NCBI GenBank assembly: GCA_019241525.1
Contig: JAFAWY010000117.1
Location: 42,970 to 106,969 of the forward strand
DNA from: Pseudonocardiales bacterium
GTDB taxonomy: Bacteria; Actinomycetota; Actinomycetes; Mycobacteriales; Pseudonocardiaceae
Length of the DNA: 64,000 nucleotides
Reading direction: 5' to 3'
The notes below the pieces were generated by a model, which saw only the letters and a list, made by a program, of their open reading frames with translations, had not been told where the DNA came from and searched no databases. This document shows, piece after piece, positions 25,552-35,046 of this stretch (position 1 is its first letter; every line of letters begins with the position of its first letter). The position numbers and the translations under genes were made by a program.

Positions 25552-28500
25552 TTAACCAGACTGCTTTCGGCTCATGTCAACTGATCGCACTGCGTCCTGG
25601 ATCACTCGATCAGGATCGGTGCAGGCGGGGCAACCGAATTGGGCAACAGTGGTGTCGTCACTGGCGGAAACCAACCGTGAGGCGTCGCCGGGCAGGAAGG
25701 CGACGCTGTTGACGGCACCGCTGTGGTGACGGTCCAGCATGACCGTCACGCCGGACTGGACATCCCAGACCTCGACCAACCCTGTGGCGGTGCCCACCGC
25801 CAGATGGGTGCCGTCCCGGCTGAATGACGGGCTGCTGGACATGCGATCGTGGGCGACCAGCAAACCATCGGGCTCGCTATGGGACTTGCCATCGGAAGGC
25901 CAGAGCTCGACCTCGCCGTCTCCAGCAGTGCTCGCAATGTGGCGACCGGTGGCGTCGAAGGTCACGCTCCGGACATGCGGATGCTTTAGTCTGTCAGGGG
26001 GCTGCTTGGTGCCTAGCTGCCAGAGGCGGACGCCCTCGGCATCGGTGGCGGCGAGCAACTGGCCGTTGGGACTGAACGCAATGCTGTGCGCAGGCTGTCC
26101 GGTCCCAAGGAACCTGGAGTTCGGGTGCAGCCGCCCGGTCGCGGTATCCCACAGATAGACGGTGCCATGGTCGTCGCCGGCTGCGACCAGCTTGCCATCC
26201 GGGCTGATCGCGAAGCTGACCAGGGATCCGAGCGTCGGCAGCGACGGTACCTGGAAGGCCTGGCCCTGCTTGGTGTTTTCGCCTGCGCGCCAGGACCACT
26301 GCACCGGCACCCTGACAGACCGTCCCAGGGTCACAATGCGATGCGGGTCGGTGGGGTCGAACAGGACGGCTCGCAACGGAGCGCCGACAGCCACCCTGGC
26401 GACCGGGGGCTTTGACAGGTCGCGAGGATCGACGATGAAAGCAGTGCCATCTTGACCGGCTGTCACCAGCAACGACCCGTCACCGCTGAGACTGGTGTTG
26501 ACGACCCAGTTATGGTGCTGCGCAAAGCGTGGTACGTGAGGGAGATCCCAGCGCCGAACCGTGCCGTCGGCGCCTAACGACACCACCGTCTGGCCATCAC
26601 CCAGATAGCTCACCCGGGTGACCTGACCACTATGGGCGAGAAGCTGATAGGTGGGGGCGGTGGGGGACTGCAGATTGCGCAACGACCAGACCAGCACGCG
26701 CCCGTTAGCGTCGGCGGTGGTAATCCACTCACCATCGGGGCTGCTGGCGACATCCGTGATGAAATCAGCCTGCTGAGGTAGCGATCCCAGCGGGGATCCA
26801 TCGACGAGGCTGTAGGTCTGTACCTTTTTGTCGTGCCCGATTATGGCGGTCTGGGTGCGCTCATTGATCATCACCTGCTGAACGTCATCGGCGTCGTCAA
26901 TGGGGTGGCGAACAGGATTCGGGCCTGCTTGCCAATTCCACACCACGAGTGACGGCTTTGCGCCCACCGACAATCCGACGACAGACAGACTGACGACAGA
27001 TTGCCGGTAGCGTTCGAGTTCATTCGCAGCGGGGTCCAGCGTAGCTGACTCGGCAATCTTGGCACCGGTATAGGCATCCCATACTCGTAGCTTGTTGTCC
27101 TTGCCCGCAGTCACGATGTGTTGTTGATCGGCGAGGGGCACGGCGTCATATACGTCTGGGATCCGTGCGAGTTGCTGACCAGTTTCAGCATTATGCGTGG
27201 TGGCGACTTCTGAGCTGGAGATGACGAGAACCAGGCCGTTTGCGGCAGGCCCAATCCATTCGACAGCGCGCGGTAACTTTCCTTCCCCGTCAATATCGAC
27301 ATGTTGGCCAGTCGTGGTGTTGATAACTGTGACGGCCCCCTGGTCAGTTCCGAGCGCGATGCGGGACGCATCGGGACTCACTGCCGCCACCCGTGACATG
27401 GGGCTAATAGCACCGCGCAGACCAGCTGGCTTTGCTTCACGGACGGTGCCGTTGTCACTGATGATCCAGATATTGCCGCCTGCGTCGTAGGCGACGACGT
27501 GCCGGGAATCTGGTGTGCTCTTCATGCCGATCACCACCGGTTTCGGACCGGCGACCACGACACTGCGCGGGCTCGACGCCGCAATCAGCACCGCCGAACG
27601 GGCTTGATTGTCAGCCTCTCGAACCCAGGGCACGATCTTTCGCGCGTTGGTCTCGTATGCATCGACAGCGTACTCGAGACTCTGCGCAGGACCATGGCTG
27701 AGAACCGTAGCCGCCCGCGCCAAAGCATTCTGTTGTTTATCATTAAGGTAACTCTGATATGCGACACAGCTGACTACCAGCGCCACAATGATGACCAAAG
27801 TCATTATTATCCAGCTTTGATGCAGCTGGCGGCGAGCTCTTTGAGCCGCTACTCGGGCCTCCTCGACCTTCTGCCGCTCGGCCGCCAGGCGACGGGACGC
27901 ATCGGCTTGTTGCTGTTGCGCTGCATAGCTACGGCGCCACTCCAGTACCGCAGGTCCCATCACGTCATGGAAGATCTCGTAAAGCGATGACCCGCCCATC
28001 CCTTGTGGTGACGGGACGGGCCGCAGGACGCTTTGCCGTCCCGCGGACAACGACCGCAGCAATGTCTGGACCGATTCCAATGGCACGCCCGACCACTCGG
28101 CAAGGGTGTCAGCTGCCTGCGCGCTCTTTGCGCCGGTGGGGGTGACCAGGTACTGGAAGACCTTGGCGGCAACCTCTCTGTACTCAGGGGAAAGCTGCTC
28201 CATGACGCTATGCAGGTGGTTCTGCACGATTTGCTGTGCCCCACCCAACTCATCGAGCGTGCTGCGACGTAGTACCGATGATCCGCTGGCCCGCTCATGT
28301 TCCCATAGCCGAGTCAGCACAAGCTGAAGAAATGGAGCCTCGATGCTCTGCCGGCCCTGCACGGCAGCGCGCGCAGCCGGACCTTCAGACGACATGACCA
28401 GGTGCCCAGTACGGACCTGATCGAGCAGTGGATCGATCAGGTCGGGATCCAGCATCATTGCGGAACCGGGCGGCACCACTTGGTTGTAGCGCTCAAGCGG

Positions 28501-29223
28501 TCCGGTGATGGCCTCCCGGGCACATTCACGTGCCAGATGTGACAGCCGAAGGTAGTTGTCATAAAGACGCGGGATCCGGCCCTTGAACCGATCAAGCGCA
28601 GCGAGCTCATCCTCCCGGATTGACAGCAAAACGTTGACCGGCAGATCACGAATGCTCAGGATGCGCCCTAGTTGTCCCTCCAGGCCCTCATCCCCGAGAT
28701 CATCTGGGTGGTAGCGAAAGTACTCTTCAAACTGGTCGAGGATCAGGTAGATCGCTGCGACACCGGATCGCTGGATGACCTCGCACAGCCAGGGCACGCC
28801 GAGCGTCGGGGACCCGGGCATCTCAACCGGGCTGGTACCCGGGACCTGTGCCACTGCACCGAGAATCTCGGTGGCAATGCTCACCAGCGGGTCGGCGCAC
28901 CATTCCCGCACGTACGCGACCGCGGCGTCCGGGACATCGAGGTCCTCATAGGACTCCCTGGCGATCTCCCGCAGCCGCGGCAGCACACCCGCCCGCAGCA
29001 CTGAACTCTTGCCTACCCCACTGCCGGCGTAGAGCAATGTAAGGCGGGCAGTGGTCAGATTCGCGACGACAACCTCACCGTCACGCTGGCGGCCGAAAAA
29101 GTACGGTGCATCCGATTCGTCAAATGGCACGAGCCCGACATACGGGCAGTCGGGCGCGACCCCCTCCCGCTGCGGGGCCGGACGAGGCTCTAATGCCGGT
29201 GGCGGCTGGATGATCTCGGTCAC
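25552..29223 (-). CDS. nSTAND1-family NTPase with WD40 propellers
   Basis: A 1223-residue protein. The N-terminal STAND-type ATPase opens with CPYVGLVPFDESDAPYFFGR, has Walker A GSGVGKSS (67-74), Walker B LILDQFEEYF (about 160-169), and then a helical and winged-helix region to about 430. A coiled-coil stretch rich in Gln, Ala and Arg (about 430-470) precedes one membrane helix (471-490). About 700 residues of WD40 repeats follow (for example VRVWDAYTGAKI-like and GTVRRWDLP), probably two propellers. STAND proteins sense a ligand through repeats and oligomerise to fire an effector. The first bases overlap the SIR2-like gene (ATGA), which is the probable effector. The stop is 26 bases before the lasso precursor. 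Confidence 0.9.
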   Translation of the reverse strand: MTEIIQPPPALEPRPAPQREGVAPDCPYVGLVPFDESDAPYFFGRQRDGEVVVANLTTARLTLLYAGSGVGKSSVLRAGVLPRLREIARESYEDLDVPDAAVAYVREWCADPLVSIATEILGAVAQVPGTSPVEMPGSPTLGVPWLCEVIQRSGVAAIYLILDQFEEYFRYHPDDLGDEGLEGQLGRILSIRDLPVNVLLSIREDELAALDRFKGRIPRLYDNYLRLSHLARECAREAITGPLERYNQVVPPGSAMMLDPDLIDPLLDQVRTGHLVMSSEGPAARAAVQGRQSIEAPFLQLVLTRLWEHERASGSSVLRRSTLDELGGAQQIVQNHLHSVMEQLSPEYREVAAKVFQYLVTPTGAKSAQAADTLAEWSGVPLESVQTLLRSLSAGRQSVLRPVPSPQGMGGSSLYEIFHDVMGPAVLEWRRSYAAQQQQADASRRLAAERQKVEEARVAAQRARRQLHQSWIIMTLVIIVALVVSCVAYQSYLNDKQQNALARAATVLSHGPAQSLEYAVDAYETNARKIVPWVREADNQARSAVLIAASSPRSVVVAGPKPVVIGMKSTPDSRHVVAYDAGGNIWIISDNGTVREAKPAGLRGAISPMSRVAAVSPDASRIALGTDQGAVTVINTTTGQHVDIDGEGKLPRAVEWIGPAANGLVLVISSSEVATTHNAETGQQLARIPDVYDAVPLADQQHIVTAGKDNKLRVWDAYTGAKIAESATLDPAANELERYRQSVVSLSVVGLSVGAKPSLVVWNWQAGPNPVRHPIDDADDVQQVMINERTQTAIIGHDKKVQTYSLVDGSPLGSLPQQADFITDVASSPDGEWITTADANGRVLVWSLRNLQSPTAPTYQLLAHSGQVTRVSYLGDGQTVVSLGADGTVRRWDLPHVPRFAQHHNWVVNTSLSGDGSLLVTAGQDGTAFIVDPRDLSKPPVARVAVGAPLRAVLFDPTDPHRIVTLGRSVRVPVQWSWRAGENTKQGQAFQVPSLPTLGSLVSFAISPDGKLVAAGDDHGTVYLWDTATGRLHPNSRFLGTGQPAHSIAFSPNGQLLAATDAEGVRLWQLGTKQPPDRLKHPHVRSVTFDATGRHIASTAGDGEVELWPSDGKSHSEPDGLLVAHDRMSSSPSFSRDGTHLAVGTATGLVEVWDVQSGVTVMLDRHHSGAVNSVAFLPGDASRLVSASDDTTVAQFGCPACTDPDRVIQDAVRSVDMSRKQSG

Positions 29224-30155
29224 GCCGCCTCCAGAGGGAAAAGGCGTCGTTCGATCGCGGCGAGGAAGTGCTCGACCCGAACGTGCAAGATGTCCACGCC
29301 CCGCTCGTCCCAGGTGACGAGGTCGACCGGGTCTGGCTTAGCATCGATAGCCCATGACCTTCGCCGCGCTCCCTTCCTCCGCAGCCGGTACAACATCACC
29401 CGCACGTTCCAGTCACGCAAGCTGTAGCCGAGAAACAAGAAGTGACTTCTCTTGATTTTTTCGGCTAACGTGACCGGAAACAAGCGGTCAATATCAGCAT
29501 GGGTAATGTAATCCACATAGTCGTCCTCGGTGATCACGAAGCTGTCTGCGCGGTTGCGCCTGTCGACCGCGCCGTGAATTTTCGCAATGATGGTGCGCCG
29601 GTCGAGCGGAAGGTCGGTGTACTCGTTCGGCCGCAAAATCACCGATGGCTCACCGTCGAATGGGATGTGCCTGAAATGCCCTCGATATTGTTCGATGTCG
29701 TTGATGTAGGCGACGACATCGTATGGTTCTCCTTCAGCCCGAAATGCCCGCTCGAGCGCATCGTCATAATTAGTCGTCACCAGGAGCATACATCCGTTTG
29801 CCGTCACCTCCCGCGTGTAGCGAGCCAGGCGGGCGAGAAAATGGTGCAGGGAGGTCGGCGGGTAGTCAGAGTCAAAAATCTTGTGGAGCTCTTCGTAGAG
29901 CTCATCTTCACCCAGCATCGCTGCCACGTACTGCGACACGCGGGCCAGGTCCAGATTGTCTTCATGCGGGTAGTTCGCGCTTCTGGCGAGCACCTCAGCG
30001 AGCTCCCTGCCATCGGGCAGGTAGCGACCTCCTGGCACGAACCCGGCACCAGGTGGCCGGTCGCCCAGGTTTGCCCCGGCACCGAGAACAGGGACGACCT
30101 TGCCGCTGAGCAGGCGCTTCGCGAGCAATTCGTACGTATCGGCCAAATCTTCCAT
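29220..30155 (-). CDS. SIR2-like domain protein (probable NAD-cleaving effector)
   Basis: This 311-residue protein belongs to the SIR2-like group (SIR2_2 type). The NAD-binding loop is VVPVLGAGAN near residue 22, with TTNYDDALERAF, then AKIHGAVDRR (the catalytic-type His) and FLFLGYSLRDWNVR near the end. Bacterial SIR2-like proteins of this sort usually hydrolyse NAD+ on activation during phage infection rather than deacetylate proteins. The start at 30155 has CAGGAG seven bases upstream. The frame runs to 30191 without one. Its stop overlaps the nSTAND start by four bases, so effector and sensor are translationally coupled. It is the first gene of a possible six-gene unit running into the lasso set. 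Confidence 0.88.
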   Translation of the reverse strand: MEDLADTYELLAKRLLSGKVVPVLGAGANLGDRPPGAGFVPGGRYLPDGRELAEVLARSANYPHEDNLDLARVSQYVAAMLGEDELYEELHKIFDSDYPPTSLHHFLARLARYTREVTANGCMLLVTTNYDDALERAFRAEGEPYDVVAYINDIEQYRGHFRHIPFDGEPSVILRPNEYTDLPLDRRTIIAKIHGAVDRRNRADSFVITEDDYVDYITHADIDRLFPVTLAEKIKRSHFLFLGYSLRDWNVRVMLYRLRRKGARRRSWAIDAKPDPVDLVTWDERGVDILHVRVEHFLAAIERRLFPLEAA

Positions 30156-30690
30156 GGTCGTGCTCCTGTGACCGGTAGCTACACGTGCCATCAGTAACCA
30201 AGAGCGCCAAAGCAGTCGGCGGAATACCAGCTTTCACCCGTGCGGGTCGCCCATCCGGCGCGTTATTTCCAACCGCAAAGCTCCAGGTTCCGGGCTGAGG
30301 CCGAACATCTTGGCGTGATCATCACGGACAGCAACCGGGGATTGCGCCGCCCTGGCCGGAAGATGCGGTGGTGCGCACACGGTCGACCCTGCCGGCTCAT
30401 ATTCGATTCATGCCGTCGAGACAATCGCCAAAGCTTCCGGTCTCGATAGCCGGAAAGAATTCTTCACTGGTAGCCAAACCGCGCGCAATGGACGGCCCGT
30501 TGACCATGAACTCTTCGGTCTCGATGTGGCGCCATCGAAGTTTTGTGTGACTGGTACTGTGCCGCCGGCTGGTCGACAACAGGCGGCCAGATGATGCCTG
30601 TCAAGATCACCGGGCGAGAGGAGGACTGGAAGGCCGTGTTTCCACCTCAACCCACTCATGTCGCGTAGGTACGGTCTCGAGAGGATGAAC
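30156..30690. promoter_or_regulatory. Divergent intergenic region, probable promoters of the SIR2 operon and epimerase
   Basis: No supported gene lies in these 535 bases. The region separates the first gene of the SIR2-nSTAND-lasso run (minus) from the epimerase (plus), so both promoters should be here. I could not assign clear promoter boxes or an operator palindrome. Confidence 0.5.
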
Positions 30691-31722
30691 ATGGATCTTC
30701 TTGTTACCGGCGGTGCCGGCTTCATCGGGAGCACAATCGCTTCGGCCGCGATCGACGCCGGCCACCGGCCCATCATTCTGGATAGCCTGATAACCGGGAA
30801 GCGCGAGTTTACGCAAGGTCGAGCGTTCTACGAGGGCGACATCGCAGATCCCGAACTTGTGCATCAAATTTTTGATGATTACCCCAATATTCAAGCCGTC
30901 ATCCATTGCGCAGCGCTTATCGTTGTTCCCGACTCCGTCGCGCGTCCGATCGACTATTATCGAGCCAACGTCAGCAAAACCCTAGATTTCGTCGAGGTTC
31001 TCATCGAACACGGCTGCCATCGATTAATATTTAGCAGCTCGGCGTCGATTTATGCAACCAGCCATGATTTCAGCGTTGATGAAACGTCGGCGCTGGCTCC
31101 GGCTAGCCCATACGCGCGGACGAAAGTCATCGTGGAAGAAATACTGAGCGACATAGCGGCGGCAACCGAGCTGAAGGTTCTATCGCTTCGATACTTCAAT
31201 CCCATCGGTTGCGATCCCAAGTTGCGCACCGGGCTCCAGACTCCATCGCCTACCCATGCCTTGGGAAAGCTGATACAGAGCGTGGAAACGGGCGAACCTT
31301 TCCTGCTCACTGGCGTGGATTTTCCGACTAGGGACGGATCGGGGATCCGAGACTACGTCCACGTATGGGATCTGGCGCAGGCTCACCTCGCGGCCGTTGA
31401 ACGGTTCGACTCCGCACTCGGTGCCAACAGTCGTGAGGTCATCAATCTGGGCACCGGTACCGGTACCACGGTGAAGGAGCTGGTCGCGACGTTCGAATCC
31501 GTCGCCGGCAAGGCCGTCGAGGTTCGGCACGCGCCACGCCGACCAGGGGACTCCGCAGGCGCATTCACCCGGGTAGATCGAGCGCAGATGGTACTGGACT
31601 GGACTGCGCAACAATCGCTGGAACAAGGCATTGCCGATTCCCTCAGCTGGTTCGCAGAGCGGCCCAACATCCTGCCGGACCTCTCACCAGACAAGTCGCT
31701 GACTTTGTGTTCGCGGTATTAG
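30691..31722 (+). CDS. galE: UDP-glucose 4-epimerase-like NAD-dependent epimerase
   Basis: This 343-residue extended SDR has the Rossmann motif TGGAGFIGS at the N-terminus and the catalytic Tyr141/Lys145 in YARTKVI. Characteristic GalE blocks are FSSSASIYA, LRYFNPIG, RDGSGIRDYVHVWDLA, VINLGTGTGTTVKELV and APRRPGDSAG. It would interconvert UDP-glucose and UDP-galactose or a related nucleotide sugar. The start at 30691 was chosen because GAGAGG lies seven bases upstream. The exact substrate cannot be told from sequence, and paralogues are common. It is not obviously tied to either flanking module. Confidence 0.88.
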   Translation: MDLLVTGGAGFIGSTIASAAIDAGHRPIILDSLITGKREFTQGRAFYEGDIADPELVHQIFDDYPNIQAVIHCAALIVVPDSVARPIDYYRANVSKTLDFVEVLIEHGCHRLIFSSSASIYATSHDFSVDETSALAPASPYARTKVIVEEILSDIAAATELKVLSLRYFNPIGCDPKLRTGLQTPSPTHALGKLIQSVETGEPFLLTGVDFPTRDGSGIRDYVHVWDLAQAHLAAVERFDSALGANSREVINLGTGTGTTVKELVATFESVAGKAVEVRHAPRRPGDSAGAFTRVDRAQMVLDWTAQQSLEQGIADSLSWFAERPNILPDLSPDKSLTLCSRY

Positions 31723-31813
31723 CGCCGATCTCGAACGATCCATTTCGGCTGTTTCAGGAGATTGAAGGTCAAACCACTGACCGGTGAGCGTCATGCCTGG
31801 AATGTACCCAAGG

Positions 31814-32377
31814 TCACAGTTCGCGCTTCGCCGGAAGCGTGGTGACCAGCACGTCGAAGACGGGCGAGCCGCGACGAGGATCGCCCGTCCGTGCAAGCTT
31901 GCGCCAGCCCCATTTCTGGAAGGCTCTTTGCGCCGGAGCGGCTGTGGGCAAGACGGTAAGCGTCGCCCGTTCTTCGGATCGGTTACTGAGGATGAGGTCA
32001 TGCAGCGTTGCCGCAATACCTTGACGCCGCCATGACGCGCGCACCAGCAGGTCGACCAGCGCAAAGGTACGGCCGGGAAACTCGGTCGTGACCTCGCCCG
32101 GCAATGGGGTGGTCAGGTTCCGCCACCACGAGGTGGACGGCCGCAGCGGCATCCCGGCCGCGTAGCCGACCAGGTAAGCGCCATGGCGCGCCTCAACCAG
32201 GACAAAGCCCGGCTGGCGGCACTGGACCCGGAAGCGGTCGGCGAACAGTGCGGCATCACCTGTGCGCGCGTACGGGGGGTTCGCGTAGACCTCGGCGTGC
32301 AGGGCCTGTAGTTCGTCCGCGTGTGCGGCGGCCTGCGTCCCGTCGAGCAACAGGAACGTGATGTCGGGCCTGGGCAC
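31814..32377 (-). CDS. GNAT-family N-acetyltransferase
   Basis: A 187-residue protein starting with GTG at 32377, with GAGAAGG five bases upstream. The longer frame to 32836 is unsupported. The acetyl-CoA pyrophosphate loop is seen as VRASWRRQGIAATLHDLIL (RRQGIA in the Q/RxxGxG/A position), following FALVDLLV on beta-strand 4. The C-terminus has PAQRAFQKWGWRKLARTGDPR, typical of single-domain GNATs. The acceptor (antibiotic, amine or protein) is unknown. It is convergent with the epimerase gene. Confidence 0.85.
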   Translation of the reverse strand: MPRPDITFLLLDGTQAAAHADELQALHAEVYANPPYARTGDAALFADRFRVQCRQPGFVLVEARHGAYLVGYAAGMPLRPSTSWWRNLTTPLPGEVTTEFPGRTFALVDLLVRASWRRQGIAATLHDLILSNRSEERATLTVLPTAAPAQRAFQKWGWRKLARTGDPRRGSPVFDVLVTTLPAKREL

Positions 32378-32429
32378 ATTGACCTTCTCTACCGATCTGT
32401 GACGGTGTGATTGGTGTGCGCTGATGCGG

Positions 32430-32461
32430 CGGGCACTGTGGGTGCTTACCCACAGTGCCCG
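32430..32461. terminator. Perfect 14-bp hairpin
   Basis: CGGGCACTGTGGGT and ACCCACAGTGCCCG form a perfect 14-bp stem with the loop GCTT. On the plus strand it is followed by a short T-containing stretch. It lies in a gene-free region upstream of the acetyltransferase. It may be a terminator isolating that gene, or a remnant of an element end. Confidence 0.6.
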
Positions 32462-33300
32462 TTCTGCGTTGTGGTGTCCTACGCGGTCCTGCACCGCAAC
32501 CACCGTCACCGTGCAGATCAACCACGAGCCGGATGCCAGCTCATCCCCGAAACCCCCACCGCCGCGGTCAGTGCCCACGGGTCCCAACGCCAGCAGGCAC
32601 GGTTCCGTTTCGACAAGGGCACCGCCCTGGGGATGGACGCGGGCCACGCTGTCCGGCCTGCTATCACAGTCTGGACCCATCTGGAAGTGATCGTCGGCCG
32701 ATGCCCGTGTCGTTTCAGTACCGCGACGAGCGCCGTCCGGCACATACCGGTGCAATGCTGTCAACGCTGCGAGCAGATGACCCCCACGGCTCCAGAGGAC
32801 GCCCGAGCCACCATCTCCCTGAGCCGTGTATGACATTGCTCACCCACTGGCAAGCGGGCCTCGCACCCCCATGCCTACGTCGCAAACGGCAAACAGGACA
32901 AACCGACAACTAGTCCGCCGAGCAGGCTGATCGACGCAGACCCCGCCCTAGCGGGCGCGGGGCGGGCACCGCTGTCGGCAGCCGGCCCGCCTTCGACACA
33001 TCGAAAGATCGGAAGTACTTTCCCGTCTCTGTCGATCGTGACCGCCATATCAGAAGTCACCCCAGCAGTCTACTTCTCACACGCGAATTATCAGAAAGTA
33101 GGTGTCCATACTCCGGCAGCTGGCTCCCCAACGCATCACCCGCGCGTCGGCGGATCACGTTGCGGTACATGCATAGTAATGAACCGCTGCACGTGCATTA
33201 ATTGTTTGGTCAAATTCACATCTAAGACCGGTTGGACTTTTGCTCTTGGGGCGTTAGTGTGCCTGGCGGGAAACTCCCTCTGTGAGGAATGTCTGTATTC
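32462..33300. other. Gene-poor stretch between acetyltransferase and first LmbU-like gene
   Basis: Several overlapping open frames exist on both strands, none with a recognisable domain. One minus-strand frame ending at 32875 begins near 33048 (MAVTIDRDGKVLPIFRC) and could be a small protein of about 57 residues, but it lacks corroboration. The right part, from 33160, is visibly lower in GC and probably holds the promoter of the LmbU-like gene. Confidence 0.4.
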
Positions 33301-34008
33301 ATGACCGACATTAGTGGGCTGACCAGTGAGTCGGGGTATCCTCGTAGCTCGGGAGAAGCGCAAGACAACGGTTCTCCTCCTAAGCGACACGCGGCATCGG
33401 CGGGGTCCTTGCCTGTCAGATCGATGCTCAACTTCGGTGTATGCCACGGAGTAGACGTTCAACCCAATGGGTTGTGTCTACCAGACGGCCTGCCGTTCGG
33501 CTCGTGGCGCGAGTTGGGCGGCCAGGTCAACCTTGCAGCGAACTGCTCGGCATGGTGGCTTGGTGACTGGCTGGTGTATGGCGAGCAGAACTACAGTGAT
33601 CGTTACAAGCAAGCGATCATCGATACGTCTCTGGACTACCAGACCTTGCGGAACTATGCGTGGGTGGCGAAGAAGTTCCCCATGTCTCGCCGGCGAGACA
33701 CGCTCAGCTTCGGTCATCATGTGGAAGTATGCGCACTCCCTGCCGACGAGCAGGATGCGTGGTTGACGCAAGCTGAACAGCTGAACTGGTCTCGCAATCA
33801 ACTGCGACGTGGACTGCGAACCAACCGCCAGGCAGCCCGCGGGAGGCGGTCACCCTCGACCAGATCGCTGAAGATTGATGTACCAACCGAGCGACACGAC
33901 CGCTGGCAGTCTGCTGCCGAGCAGAGAAAGTGGTCTGTGGCAGATTGGATCATCGCAACACTGGATCGCGCTGCAAGCGAAGAGCTAGGGTCACAAAGTA
34001 CCCGATGA
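33301..34008 (+). CDS. LmbU-family transcriptional regulator, copy 1
   Basis: A 235-residue protein of the LmbU family, the regulators known from lincomycin, novobiocin and hormaomycin clusters. The conserved core is WWLGDWLVYGEQNYSDRY, then YQTLRNYAWVAKKFPMSRRR, LSFGHHVEVCALP and WLTQAEQLNWSRNQLRRGL, which includes the helix-turn-helix. The C-terminal part (from about 175) has a second helical block, RWQSAAEQRKWSVADWIIATLDRAA. The start is uncertain between 33289 and 33301. GAGGA is placed badly for both, being too near the first and 12 bases from the second. It lies about 1 kb before a paralogue and upstream of the biosynthetic cluster, which it probably controls. Confidence 0.85.
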   Translation: MTDISGLTSESGYPRSSGEAQDNGSPPKRHAASAGSLPVRSMLNFGVCHGVDVQPNGLCLPDGLPFGSWRELGGQVNLAANCSAWWLGDWLVYGEQNYSDRYKQAIIDTSLDYQTLRNYAWVAKKFPMSRRRDTLSFGHHVEVCALPADEQDAWLTQAEQLNWSRNQLRRGLRTNRQAARGRRSPSTRSLKIDVPTERHDRWQSAAEQRKWSVADWIIATLDRAASEELGSQSTR

Positions 34009-35046
34009 AGTCACGGCCCCTTGGTCGGGCGCCGTTGGATGCCATCGATCCATCCCTGCAGGTGCCTACCTACCTCATGCTGTCCACCATCGGGTGCAGA
34101 CAGTCCCTGCAGACCGTCCCGATCGCGGCCACAGACCGTGCGTGTTCGATGACCACCGCATCACCAGAGCCGACGATGCGCCCTTGCCCTGCAAAGCGAA
34201 ACAGCATAGTCGTGGGTGCCGCAACGGGAGAAAATGGCCGTTACCGGCTACCGCAACATTGGCCGACCAGAAGATCGAGCATGATCAAGGGTAGCGCTAC
34301 CCAGCGCGATCGTAGGCGGCTGATAAGGTGTGGCGTTGCGCGAGCTGTGCGCCAGCAAATGCACAGGCGTTTACCCATCTGTCGCGCCATTGCACCTGAT
34401 CCGTAACCCGAGTTTTAATAAAAATGCGTAGAAATATCAGCAAGGGCGGTATGCGCTCGCGCCGGAGCATGGGCCAGCAAGTACCCATATTGCGCGGCGG
34501 CTACGCCACCCTGTAGATCGATGATTTATTGAACTAAATATTTGGCACGCACGTCTTGACCGGTGGCGGGGCCAGCGTGTTAGCTGGTGGAGGTTGACCT
34601 TGACAGCGGGGGAGTTGTTATGCCAGTCGTGGGCCTGCGTAAAGAACTCCGCGTGCGAAAAGCGAGCCCATGAGTAGTAGCAGTGTTATTAATTATTTCT
34701 CTCAGACAACCGCTGGGAGAAGAACTGCGCAGATCGGGTTCTGATCGCTCACCGCAAGCATAATTGCTTTTGACCGTTAATAGATCCGCGCTTGCCAAGC
34801 CGGCTTCCGTTTGCGATCCATCTTGTGGCGAGGTAGTCGCGGTCGCCCATCAGTCAGAGTGTCGAAACCGTTCGACCATGCGAATGCATTCGACGAGAAG
34901 GCGTGGTTTATGCCTGTCCGTAAAAACACCTCTCGAATCAAAACCGTGTCGATTGCTGCCGACAATTATGCCTGCGTTCGGTCGGTCGTTTGGCGCCTTC
35001 CGCAAGCGGGCAGCCAAAACCGGCGTCGACGTCGAAGGGAACGGAA
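34009..35046. other. Gene-free region between the two LmbU-like genes
   Basis: About 1 kb without a supported gene. From about 34400 to 34760 the sequence is clearly poorer in GC than the rest of the window, with runs such as TTTTAATAAAAATG and GAACTAAATATTTGG. That fits a promoter-rich or horizontally acquired insertion. I see no palindromes or repeats strong enough to name. Confidence 0.45.

Noticed and set aside
29220..30155. Classical sirtuin protein deacetylase
   Set aside because: No zinc-binding Cys set and the layout with GYSLRDWN is of the SIR2-like defence group, adjacent to a STAND ATPase.
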